Origin: Natrinema marinum
Lineage (GTDB): Archaea; Halobacteriota; Halobacteria; Halobacteriales; Natrialbaceae
NCBI RefSeq assembly: GCF_024296685.1
Contig: NZ_CP100763.1
Location: 1,054,001 to 1,118,000, forward strand
Direction of reading: 5' to 3'
DNA length: 64,000 nucleotides
This document shows positions 25,988 to 33,756 of this stretch, piece by piece; the stretch's first letter is position 1, and every line of letters begins with the position of its first letter. A program made the translations under genes and the position numbers. A model generated the notes under the pieces. The model was not told the origin of the DNA. It saw nothing but the letters and a program-made list of their open reading frames with translations, and did no database searches.

Positions 25988-26626
25988 TCAGCCGAAGTTC
26001 TCGATCAGCGCGTCGTCCTGATCGCCGCCGTCGGCCTCGATCGCCTCGGCGACGGCCGTGACGAAGTCGTCGAAACCGAACGCGTACAGCTGCCCCGCTT
26101 CCCGGTGGGTCGTGACCGCCTCGGCCAGCTCGTCGTCCGCGCCCGCCTCGAGGACGACGACCGTCGCACCGGCATCTTCGAGGGCCTCGAGCCGATCGGT
26201 GTGTGCGGGCTCGGCGGCCCGGTAGATCACCGTCGCTTCGTGGCCCGCCTCGTGGGCGGCTTCGGCGATGGCGACCGCCGCGCCGACGCCGGGGCCGCCG
26301 GCGACCGCGACGACATCGCCCTCTCCGTCGTAGGTGATTCGGCCGAAGGGCCCTTCGACGTGGACGGTCTCGCCGGCCTCGAGGTCGGCGAGCCACGGCG
26401 AGAGGTCGCCGTCGGGATCGATCCCGACCGTGAGTTCGAACGTCTCACCGACCGACGGTGAGGAGAGCGTGTAGTGGCGGGCGAGCTCCTCGTCGTCGGG
26501 CGCGGCGCGCAGCAAGACGAACTGTCCCGGCAGGGCGTCGAACCCCGCGGGCGTCTCGAGCTCGAGCGCGACGGTGTCGGGACCGACTTCGGTGACCGAT
26601 GCGACGGTGACTGACGTCCCATCCAT
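25988..26626 (-). CDS. FAD/NAD-binding oxidoreductase, ferredoxin reductase-like
   Basis: A 212-residue flavoprotein of the ferredoxin-NADP reductase fold. The FAD domain has QFVLLRA and RHYTLSS (50-56), the RxYSxxS-type motif. The NAD(P) domain begins AGGPGVGAA (109-117) and ends FGFDDFVTAVAEAI. There is no Cys-rich [2Fe-2S] domain at the C-terminus, so it is a bare reductase module like the minimal PyrK-type proteins without their cluster. It is divergent from korAB, which makes reduced ferredoxin; a link is plausible but unproven. Confidence 0.82.
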   Translation of the reverse strand: MDGTSVTVASVTEVGPDTVALELETPAGFDALPGQFVLLRAAPDDEELARHYTLSSPSVGETFELTVGIDPDGDLSPWLADLEAGETVHVEGPFGRITYDGEGDVVAVAGGPGVGAAVAIAEAAHEAGHEATVIYRAAEPAHTDRLEALEDAGATVVVLEAGADDELAEAVTTHREAGQLYAFGFDDFVTAVAEAIEADGGDQDDALIENFG

Positions 26627-26872
26627 GTCGAACCGGTTCGGACGCGGGTTGAAAAGGCGTTCCGTTCCGCCGCGACGGGCCGCCGACTTCAGTTACCGAT
26701 AGCCGTCCTGAACGAGTTCGGACAACACGTGACCACTCACACAACGTTTCTGGTTTCTTCACCTCGTTAACCGATCGCCGTATTATTCTTAACGATTAAT
26801 TGGAACTGTCCTCCCCTACCGAACATATCACCCACTGTTGCGGTTGTCCGGTTGGGGTTTCAGAAGCCTTTT

Positions 26873-26880
26873 CATTTATG
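26873..26880 (+). promoter_or_regulatory. TATA-like box of korAB
   Basis: CATTTATG, centred about 25 bases before the ATG at 26902. It supports starting korA at MAEDLNWAIGG rather than further upstream, where the frame stays open. Confidence 0.5.
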
Positions 26881-26901
26881 GGGGGCAAGGCTCAGCATAA
26901 C

Positions 26902-28656
26902 ATGGCTGAGGATCTCAACTGGGCGATCGGAGGCGAGGCCGGCGACGGTATCGACTCCACGGGCAAAATCTTCGCTCAGGCACTTTCCCGAGCCGGACGG
27001 CACGTATTCACGTCGAAAGACTTCGCGTCGCGGATCCGCGGCGGCTACACAGCCTACAAGATCCGAACGTCGGTCGACCGAGTCCAGAGCGTCGTCGACC
27101 GCCTCGACATTCTGGTCGCGCTGACCCAGCGGACCATCGACGAGAATCTCGACGAACTCCACGAGGGCAGCGCCATCATCTACGACGGCGAGCGCTCCTG
27201 GGAGGCCGAGATTCCCGACGAGATGACGGCGGTCGACGTCCCCCTGAAATCGCTGGCCGAGGACGCCGGCGGCGCGATCATGCGCAACGTCGTGGCGCTC
27301 GGTGCCGCCTGTAAGATCACCGGCTTCGATGTCGAGTACTTGGACGAAGCCCTCGAGAAGCGCTTCGGCGGCAAGGGCTCGAAGATCGTCGAGAACAACA
27401 AGGAGGCGGCCCGTCTCGGACAAGAGTACGTCGAGGAGCACTACGACCTCGAGCATCTCGGCTACAACGTCGACGTGACCGACAACGATTACGTCCTGCT
27501 CAACGGCAACGAGGCGATCGGTATGGGTGCAATCGCCGCCGGCTGTCGGTTCTACGCCGGCTACCCCATCACGCCCGCGACGTCGATCATGGAGTACCTG
27601 ACCGGCCGAATCGAGGACTACGGCGGCCACGTCGTCCAGGCCGAAGACGAGTTGTCGGCAATCAACATGGCACTCGGGGCCGCCCGGTCCGGTGCGCGGT
27701 CTATGACCGCCACGTCTGGCGCCGGAATCGACCTGATGACCGAGACGTTCGGGCTGGTCGCGACCAGCGAGACGCCGCTGGTCATCACCGACGTGCAGCG
27801 GTCGGGCCCCTCGACGGGGATGCCGACGAAACAGGAACAGGGCGACCTCAACATGGCGTTGTACGGCGGCCACGGCGAGGTGCCGCGGTTCATGATCACC
27901 CCGACGTCGATCGACGAGTGCTTCTGGAAGACCATCGAGGCGTTCAATCTGGCGGAGAAGTACCAGACGCCGGTCTTCCTCGTCTCCGATCTGGCGATGT
28001 CGGTCACCGAACAGACGTTCGAACCCGAGACGTTCGACATGGACGCTGTCGAGATCGACCGCGGCAAACTCGTCGACGAGGACGAAGTCGACGAGTGGCT
28101 CGATTCGCAGGGTCGGTTCCGCGCCCACGCCGTCACCGAGGACGGCGTCAGCCCGCGCGCGATCCCCGGCACGACCGACGGCGCCCACATGTCTACCGGC
28201 CTCGAGCACGACGAACTCGGTCGGCGTACTGAGGAGGAAGACGAACGCGTTCAGCAGGTCGACAAGCGATACCGCAAGGTCGAGACCGCACAGAACGACG
28301 AGGACTGGGACTACCGCGAGTTCGGTGACGAAGACGCCGATAACCTCGTCATCTCGTGGGGATCGAACGAGGGCGCGCTCGTCGAAGCCCTCGAGTACCT
28401 CGAGGAAGACGGGATCGACGTCCGCGTCATCTCGGTGCCGTACATCTTCCCGCGGCCGGATCTGACCGAGGAGATCGAGGCCGCCGACGACACGATCGTC
28501 GTCGAGTGTAACGCGACCGGCCAGTTCGCCGACGTAATCGAACACGACGTGCTGACTCGTGTCAAGCGCATCAACAAGTACACCGGCGTACGATTCAAGG
28601 CCGACGAACTCGCAGCACAGATCACCGAGCGACTCTCCGAGGAGGTACCAGCATAA
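26902..28656 (+). CDS. korA: 2-oxoacid:ferredoxin oxidoreductase, alpha subunit
   Basis: A 584-residue subunit in which a gamma domain (about 1-190, opening AIGGEAGDGIDSTGK) is fused to the alpha domain. The alpha signature YPITPAT starts at residue 221; it contacts the thiamine diphosphate and CoA region. With KorB it oxidises a 2-oxoacid plus CoA to acyl-CoA and CO2, reducing ferredoxin. The 584/287 pair size fits the haloarchaeal 2-oxoglutarate enzyme better than the larger pyruvate enzyme. It is cytoplasmic and central to the TCA cycle. Confidence 0.92.
   Translation: MAEDLNWAIGGEAGDGIDSTGKIFAQALSRAGRHVFTSKDFASRIRGGYTAYKIRTSVDRVQSVVDRLDILVALTQRTIDENLDELHEGSAIIYDGERSWEAEIPDEMTAVDVPLKSLAEDAGGAIMRNVVALGAACKITGFDVEYLDEALEKRFGGKGSKIVENNKEAARLGQEYVEEHYDLEHLGYNVDVTDNDYVLLNGNEAIGMGAIAAGCRFYAGYPITPATSIMEYLTGRIEDYGGHVVQAEDELSAINMALGAARSGARSMTATSGAGIDLMTETFGLVATSETPLVITDVQRSGPSTGMPTKQEQGDLNMALYGGHGEVPRFMITPTSIDECFWKTIEAFNLAEKYQTPVFLVSDLAMSVTEQTFEPETFDMDAVEIDRGKLVDEDEVDEWLDSQGRFRAHAVTEDGVSPRAIPGTTDGAHMSTGLEHDELGRRTEEEDERVQQVDKRYRKVETAQNDEDWDYREFGDEDADNLVISWGSNEGALVEALEYLEEDGIDVRVISVPYIFPRPDLTEEIEAADDTIVVECNATGQFADVIEHDVLTRVKRINKYTGVRFKADELAAQITERLSEEVPA
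28641..28646 (+). promoter_or_regulatory. Shine-Dalgarno site of korB
   Basis: GGAGGT inside the korA end, 9 bases before the korB ATG. Inner operon genes in haloarchaea often use such sites, whereas first genes are leaderless. Confidence 0.6.
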
Positions 28657-29519
28657 TGAGCTCCGACGTACGATTCACCGACTTCAAATCCGACAAGCAA
28701 CCCACGTGGTGTCCCGGCTGCGGCGACTTCGGGACCATGAACGGCATGATGAAAGCCCTTGCAGAGACCGGCAACGACCCCGACAACACGTTCGTCGTCG
28801 CCGGCATCGGCTGTTCCGGTAAGATCGGGACCTACATGCACAGCTACGCCCTCCACGGGGTCCACGGCCGTGCACTCCCGGTCGGCACCGGCGTCAAGAT
28901 GGCCCGCCCCGACCTCGAGGTCATGGTCGCCGGCGGTGACGGCGACGGCTACTCGATCGGTGCCGGCCACTTCGTCCACGCCGTCCGCCGGAACGTCGAC
29001 ATGTCCTACGTCGTCATGGACAACCGCATCTACGGGCTGACGAAGGGCCAGGCCTCGCCGACCTCGCGATCGGACTTCGAGACCTCGACGACCCCCGAAG
29101 GGCCCAAGCAGCCGCCGGTCAACCCGCTCGCGCTGGCGCTGGCCTCCGGTGCCTCGTTCATCGCCCAGTCGTTCTCCTCGGACGCGCTGCGCCATCAGGA
29201 GATTATCCAGGAAGCGATCGAACACGACGGCTTCGGCTTCGTCAACGTCTTCAGCCCCTGTGTCACGTTCAACGACGTCGACACCTACGACTACTTCCGC
29301 GACAACCTGGTCGACCTGCAGGAGGAAGACCACGATCCAAACGACTACGAGGCCGCCAAGAAGGTCATCCTGGACAGCGAGAAGGAGTACCAGGGCGTCA
29401 TGTACCAGAACGAAGACTCCGTGCCCTACCACGAGCAACACGGCGTCACCGAGGACATGTCCGAGATTCCGGACGGCGCGCCCGACGACGCGATGGACCT
29501 CGTCCGCGAGTTCTACTGA
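28656..29519 (+). CDS. korB: 2-oxoacid:ferredoxin oxidoreductase, beta subunit
   Basis: A 287-residue thiamine-diphosphate subunit. WCPGCGDFG supplies Cys19 and Cys22; with Cys53 in GIGCSGK and Cys202 in FSPCVTF these are the expected [4Fe-4S] ligands. GGDGDGYS (93-100) and the following MDNRIYGLTKGQ form the Mg-ThDP motif. The start codon shares one base with the korA stop (TAATG), so the two subunits are translationally coupled and made in equal amounts. Confidence 0.93.
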   Translation: MSSDVRFTDFKSDKQPTWCPGCGDFGTMNGMMKALAETGNDPDNTFVVAGIGCSGKIGTYMHSYALHGVHGRALPVGTGVKMARPDLEVMVAGGDGDGYSIGAGHFVHAVRRNVDMSYVVMDNRIYGLTKGQASPTSRSDFETSTTPEGPKQPPVNPLALALASGASFIAQSFSSDALRHQEIIQEAIEHDGFGFVNVFSPCVTFNDVDTYDYFRDNLVDLQEEDHDPNDYEAAKKVILDSEKEYQGVMYQNEDSVPYHEQHGVTEDMSEIPDGAPDDAMDLVREFY

Positions 29520-29653
29520 CGACTCGGCCGTTCGTTCCCGTTCTTTTGCCCCGTCACCAACCGAGCCACGGCACCTTCGCCGTCGACTCCAGTCGCTCGT
29601 CGCGTCGTGACTCCTGATCCGAAAACGGCGATACTGCGACCGAACTCGCGACC

Positions 29654-30322
29654 TCAGCCCTCGACCGGATGCTCGACGGACTCCATCAGCACCTCGGCGT
29701 TCGCCGCCTCCTCAGTGAGCATCTTCGGGTACAAGCCGATCAGAACGGGCAGATCGCCCTCGTGGTCGAACGACGTGAGCTTGAGCTCGATCTCGATCGT
29801 CTGTCCCTCGAGTTCGGACTCGCCGATGAACGTATCGACCGTCCGGCTGTCACCGAGGATCTCGAGTTGGAACGAGCCCTCGTGGGTGATGTCTTCGATC
29901 GCGCCCTGCTCGGTCTCGACCTGACTCATGAACCGCTCGAGTAACTCCTTGTTCGACATGTCGTCGATCGGGTTGACCGACCGACCGGCGATTTCCATTC
30001 CGGGGACCGAGACGGCGGCGAAAGCCGCCCCCTCGCGCTTTTGGCCCGCGTATTCGACTTGCTTGGTGTAGACCGACGCCCAGATCGAGGCGCTGACGTC
30101 GCGTTCGACGCCGCCGGGGAGTTCGACCGTCCGATCGAGACTCTCCTCGCGGACCTCCTTCTCCTGATAGCCGGTCTCCTCGAGCGCCCCGTCGGTAGGA
30201 GCGACTCGGTCGGCGTTGAATTCCAGCGGTCCGTTTCCGAGGACGAAATCGAGGCACCCGGCTGTCAGCGCGAGCGAGCCGGTCGCTCCCGCGGCGAGTA
30301 CCGATCGACGAGAGTAGGTCAT
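29654..30322 (-). CDS. Haloarchaeal lipoprotein (DUF6517-like)
   Basis: A 222-residue predicted Tat-exported lipoprotein: TYSRRSVLAAG, a hydrophobic stretch and lipobox LTAGC. The mature part has EETGYQEKEVREES and a central ASVYTKQVEYAGQKRE stretch that I associate with the haloarchaeal DUF6517 family. It has no catalytic motif. It is secreted and membrane-anchored, with unknown function. The family name is from memory. Confidence 0.65.
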   Translation of the reverse strand: MTYSRRSVLAAGATGSLALTAGCLDFVLGNGPLEFNADRVAPTDGALEETGYQEKEVREESLDRTVELPGGVERDVSASIWASVYTKQVEYAGQKREGAAFAAVSVPGMEIAGRSVNPIDDMSNKELLERFMSQVETEQGAIEDITHEGSFQLEILGDSRTVDTFIGESELEGQTIEIELKLTSFDHEGDLPVLIGLYPKMLTEEAANAEVLMESVEHPVEG

Positions 30323-30534
30323 TACTGGTGAGGTTCGTTAGAACCATCATATTAGTTGTGGCTCCGTTCATCCTACTGTCAGCTATACCGAATCCGATGA
30401 GCGACGCTTTAGGAGCCCCGAATTCCGGCAAAGTGGGTCGGTAGGTCACGGTCTCAGTTTGCCGATCCGACACTTTTGTCCGACTCGCACTACTGACCCC
30501 ACCATTTACCGCCGTTCGCTCCCACGTTGCCGGT

Positions 30535-30858
30535 ATGGTATCCGTCGGTCGCGTGCTGGAGTTGTTAGCCGAGCAACGACGCCGCTACGCGCTGTACTGC
30601 CTCGAGGACCGTGACGACCCGCTCAGCGTCGCCGAACTCGCAGCCGCGGTCGCCCGAATGGAACAGACCGACGGCGAAATCTCGGCCGATCGCCGTAACC
30701 GGATCGAACTCAGTCTCAAGCACACGCATCTTCCGATGGTCGAACAGACATCGTTCGTCGAGTACGATTCGACCGCGTCGACGGTCCGGCTCACTGACAA
30801 GCCGCCCGCGTTCGAGGAGCTCTTGACGGTTGCGGAAACGCTCGAGGAACCGGCCTAA
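30535..30858 (+). CDS. Winged-helix protein (DUF7344-like)
   Basis: A 107-residue protein with the haloarchaeal small-regulator pattern: LLAEQRRRYALYCLEDRDDPLSVAELAAAVA reads as the first helices of a winged helix, followed by LSLKHTHLPMVEQTSFVEY and a beta wing. Such proteins are abundant in haloarchaea, sometimes beside bacterio-opsin activator or zinc proteins. A DNA-binding role is likely; the targets are unknown. Confidence 0.65.
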   Translation: MVSVGRVLELLAEQRRRYALYCLEDRDDPLSVAELAAAVARMEQTDGEISADRRNRIELSLKHTHLPMVEQTSFVEYDSTASTVRLTDKPPAFEELLTVAETLEEPA

Positions 30859-30891
30859 ACGACGGACGAGACGGCGAGGAACGCGCGGGTA

Positions 30892-31527
30892 TCAGACCAT
30901 CGTCTCGTTCGCGTCGGCGCTCGTCTCGTTCGTATCGCCGTCGGTTGCGGACCCGCCCGCCGAATCGGACTCGAGGACGGCCTCGACGGTCTTGATCATA
31001 GTGTCGACGGAGCCGACGCCGAGTTTTTCCCACCGCTTCTCGCCGGTGCTGTCGACGACGATCGTGACTGGGTAGCCGATGACGTTGTAGTGGGCCGCGA
31101 GATCGGAGTTGTCGTCGTAGCCGACGTACCAGTTGCCGCTGTGAGCTCGCCACCACGAGCGGAGTTCCTCTTGTGGCATCGTGCCAAACGACTGGAAGGT
31201 CAACGAGAGGAAAGTCACCGAATCGCCGTAGTTGTCGACGAGCCGCGAGCGCGCCTCGGCGAGGTGTGGCATGTGCGCTTGACACTGGCCACAGCCGGTG
31301 ACGAAGAACATGGCAACCGTCACACCGTCGTTCGGGACGGTGAGCGTCCCGGCCTCGCTGCCGCGGGCGTCGATCGTCTCGACTGTCAAGGGCCACTCCG
31401 ATTCCTCGCCGCCGGTCGCGGCCGCAGGGTCGTCGCCGAACGAGGGGACGCCGCCGAGGACCATACCGGCCGCGCCGCCAAAGACGCCGACGCTTCCGAC
31501 TCCGGCGAGCAGGTCGCGGCGCCTCAT
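30892..31527 (-). CDS. Exported TlpA/ResA-like thioredoxin-fold protein
   Basis: A 211-residue protein with a Tat-type N-terminus (MRRRDLLAGVGSVGVFGGAA). The thioredoxin fold carries the redox pair CGQC (Cys79, Cys82) and the cis-Pro in IGYPVTIVVD. It would reduce or shuffle disulfides outside the membrane, as in cytochrome c or cytochrome oxidase assembly. The last 25 residues are an acidic Thr/Asn tail. It shares TIDARGS-AGT with a second copy at 32387-33004, on the other side of a methyltransferase gene. Confidence 0.82.
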   Translation of the reverse strand: MRRRDLLAGVGSVGVFGGAAGMVLGGVPSFGDDPAAATGGEESEWPLTVETIDARGSEAGTLTVPNDGVTVAMFFVTGCGQCQAHMPHLAEARSRLVDNYGDSVTFLSLTFQSFGTMPQEELRSWWRAHSGNWYVGYDDNSDLAAHYNVIGYPVTIVVDSTGEKRWEKLGVGSVDTMIKTVEAVLESDSAGGSATDGDTNETSADANETMV

Positions 31528-31746
31528 CGCCGCCCCACCCCGTCGGGACTCGCTCGGACCGACTGACCGGCCTCGAGTCTCCGCCGTCCGTGCTGACGAC
31601 CAACCATACGGGACAGTAGGGGCGCTAGATACAAATGGTTCACTGGTTCGCGAGTCGAACGCCGGGGGAACTCGAGGTCGAATCGGCCGTGCCGACCGTT
31701 GGGTTGGCGGGGTACGAATAAGGGGCCGCCGACCGTCCGCCCGCAC

Positions 31747-32370
31747 GTGAGCGACGACCGCGAGCGGTGGAACGAGCGGTACAGCGACCGGAGCGGCGCC
31801 GATGGTGCCGTGGAGACGATTCCAGAACTCGAGCGGCGCGTCGACACGCTCCCAGACGGGCGCGCCCTCGATGTTGCGACCGGGACGGGGGACAACGCGA
31901 TCTTCCTCGCCGAGCGCGGTTACGATGTCGACGCCGTGGATATCTCCGACGAAGCGATCGAGACGGCGCGGGAGCGAGCCGACCGGCAGGGCGTCGACGT
32001 GAACTGGGTCCGCGCCGATCTGGCCGACTTCGATCCCGGTCGTCGGCGATACGACCTCGTCACCGTCCGGTACTTCGCCGCCCTCGAGTATCTGCCCGAT
32101 CTCAAGGCGGCGCTCGCGCCGGACGGCGTCCTGATGTACGAACACCACCTCCGCTCGAGCGATCCGGTCGCGGGACCGTCGAGCGACCGCTACCGATATC
32201 GGTCGAACGAGCTACTCCACGCATGCCTGGACCTGACAGTCCTCTCTTACGAGGAGCGGCGCCGTCCGCTCGACGACGCAGACGGTACCGACGACGAGGG
32301 CGCCGTCGCGGTCGCGACGCTGGTCGCGCGGCGCTCGAGCGGCGGTACCCAGTCGTACCCGAAGCGGTGA
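31747..32370 (+). CDS. Class I SAM-dependent methyltransferase
   Basis: A 207-residue methyltransferase. The SAM-binding loop is LDVATGTGDNAIFLAERGYD (about 42-61), followed by the acidic DAVDISDEA and the motif IV region LVTVRYFAALEYL. The start is the GTG giving VSDDRERWNERYSD, a common opening of tellurite-resistance/UbiE-like family members. The substrate is unknown. It stands alone on the plus strand between two minus-strand thioredoxin-fold genes. Confidence 0.83.
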   Translation: MSDDRERWNERYSDRSGADGAVETIPELERRVDTLPDGRALDVATGTGDNAIFLAERGYDVDAVDISDEAIETARERADRQGVDVNWVRADLADFDPGRRRYDLVTVRYFAALEYLPDLKAALAPDGVLMYEHHLRSSDPVAGPSSDRYRYRSNELLHACLDLTVLSYEERRRPLDDADGTDDEGAVAVATLVARRSSGGTQSYPKR

Positions 32371-32386
32371 CCGACAGCGGGTGTCG

Positions 32387-33004
32387 TCAGAACGTGAGAT
32401 TCTCGACCGTCTCGCTCGTGTTTTCGCCACCCCCGGCCGTCCCCTCCGCGAGCGCGCGTTCGACGGCGGTGACGATCGTGGCCGGAGACGTACCGGACTG
32501 GTTGCGCCAGCGGACCTCGCCGGTTCGGTCGACGGTCATCGTCGTCGGATAGCCGGTAATCTCGTAGAACTCGTAGCAGGTGCCGTCCCGATCGTGACCG
32601 AGCGGCCAGTTCCCACCGTTCTCGTCGAACCAGATCCGCAACTCGTCGTCGGACGGGTACGGACCGCTGGTATCGTCGACGATCGAGAGGAATCGGGCGT
32701 CGGCCTCGTCGCCATCGATAGCGTACCCCGCCTCCTCGAGTCTGCGTTTCGCCTCGGCGAGCGTCGAGAGGTGCGCCCGACTGGTCGGACACTGCGTCCG
32801 AGTGAAGTTACAGAGGAGCACCCGCTCGGGCTGGGGGACGCGGACGGTCCCGGCCGTGCTGCCGCGGGCGTCGATCGTGACGATCTCGAACGGTGGCGAC
32901 GGCGGGCTCTCGGTCCCCGGATCTTGGGTCTCGGAATCACTGTCCAGACAGCCGCCCAACGCTACCATCCCGCCCGTCGACGCGAGCAGTTCGCGACGGT
33001 TCAT
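32387..33004 (-). CDS. TlpA/SCO-like lipoprotein with CxxS in place of CxxC
   Basis: A 205-residue thioredoxin-fold lipoprotein with lipobox ALGGC (Cys19). It is clearly homologous to the protein at 30892-31527: both have TIDARGS-AGT, RAHL/QAHM plus LAEA, and the cis-Pro strand TGYPTTMTVD. Here the active site reads CPTS (Cys72, Ser75), so the resolving Cys is replaced by Ser. The protein could bind copper or form mixed disulfides but not work as a standard dithiol reductase. It is predicted to act outside the cell membrane. Confidence 0.82.
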   Translation of the reverse strand: MNRRELLASTGGMVALGGCLDSDSETQDPGTESPPSPPFEIVTIDARGSTAGTVRVPQPERVLLCNFTRTQCPTSRAHLSTLAEAKRRLEEAGYAIDGDEADARFLSIVDDTSGPYPSDDELRIWFDENGGNWPLGHDRDGTCYEFYEITGYPTTMTVDRTGEVRWRNQSGTSPATIVTAVERALAEGTAGGGENTSETVENLTF

Positions 33005-33534
33005 CGATATCTCTGCTCGGTCGTCGACATCGATCTGTCACGTGGCCAGCGCCCACGGCCGACCGTCGTCTCCATTCTGGCCTTTCCTCGAGTGTCGGTC
33101 ATACCGGACAGTTCGTTCGCGAAACGGATAGTCGCACCTCCTAACGCGTCTGACACGTCGTCCGCGACGCCTGAGTGGCATCTCGGACGCTCTGCCGATT
33201 CCTCTCGGAACGTGTCTGCTCTCTCCATCGCACTTTGGGTTCCCCTTCGATCCGGTCGACACGACGATGCTCGAGGACTTCGAGAGTATAGTTCCGAATC
33301 AAAATACATGGGTATAAGTATTCTCACCAGTGTAATCAGACCGGACGCCGATTCCAGAGACGGGAACCAGTACTCGACTGGTGTCAGTCGGTGTGGACCC
33401 CGGCCACTTCGATCGGATCATGACCACGTATCCGCAGTCGGCAGGGAGCGCCACTGTGCGGTGTCCGCGTCGGTACCGACCAGCGACGACGGGAACCAAT
33501 CGCGGCTCGCTACACGCGACGAACGGAGGCTCCG
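33005..33534. other. Low-GC stretch of 530 bases with a strong TATA-like box
   Basis: No convincing gene. The middle (about 33285-33350) is AT-rich, with GTATAAGTATT at 33311-33321 on the plus strand, a good TATA box about 200 bases before the small zinc protein. Either that protein has a long leader or an RNA starts here. A 56-codon frame (33381-33551) ends one base before an ATG of the zinc protein, but its product looks basic and unlike haloarchaeal protein. Confidence 0.4.
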
Positions 33535-33696
33535 ATGCGAAAGAACACTGAGATGGACGACGAGGTGTCGTCCGCACTCCCCGCGTGTCCGACCTGCGGC
33601 CGGCCGGTGTCGCTGGTCACCGCTACCGGCCCCGCCGAGCGGATCGCCTCACCCTGTGGGTGTCCGATCGCACCGGGCGCACTCGAGGAGCCGTAG
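33535..33696 (+). CDS. Small zinc-binding protein, 53 residues
   Basis: Reads MRKNTEMDDEVSS, then CPTCG (Cys18, Cys21) and CGC (Cys41, Cys43), ending in ALEEP. Four Cys spaced as CxxC and CxC can hold one zinc ion in a ribbon. The start may instead be the ATG six codons on (33553), giving MDDEVSS, which looks more haloarchaeal. Small single-zinc proteins are plentiful in haloarchaea and mostly uncharacterised. It lies 60 bases from the convergent methyltransferase gene. Confidence 0.6.
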   Translation: MRKNTEMDDEVSSALPACPTCGRPVSLVTATGPAERIASPCGCPIAPGALEEP

Positions 33697-33756
33697 GCGA
33701 ACGGGCACCGACGGATCGGCACGCCGGCTGGTCGTGGGACGGCCGACGGACAGCTA

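Noticed and set aside
25635-26021. 128-codon plus-strand frame in the gap before the flavin reductase gene
   Set aside because: Composition is Arg/Ser-rich and unlike neighbours, it overlaps the end of the flavin reductase gene, and no promoter is seen.
26872-28545. 557-codon open frame on the minus strand across korA
   Set aside because: It is the reverse complement of a well-defined gene and matches no protein pattern; long antisense frames are common at this GC content.
33381-33551. 56-codon frame just before the small zinc protein
   Set aside because: Starts with GTG, lacks acidic bias, has Arg-rich sequence and no promoter at the right spacing. It remains barely possible because it ends one base before an ATG.
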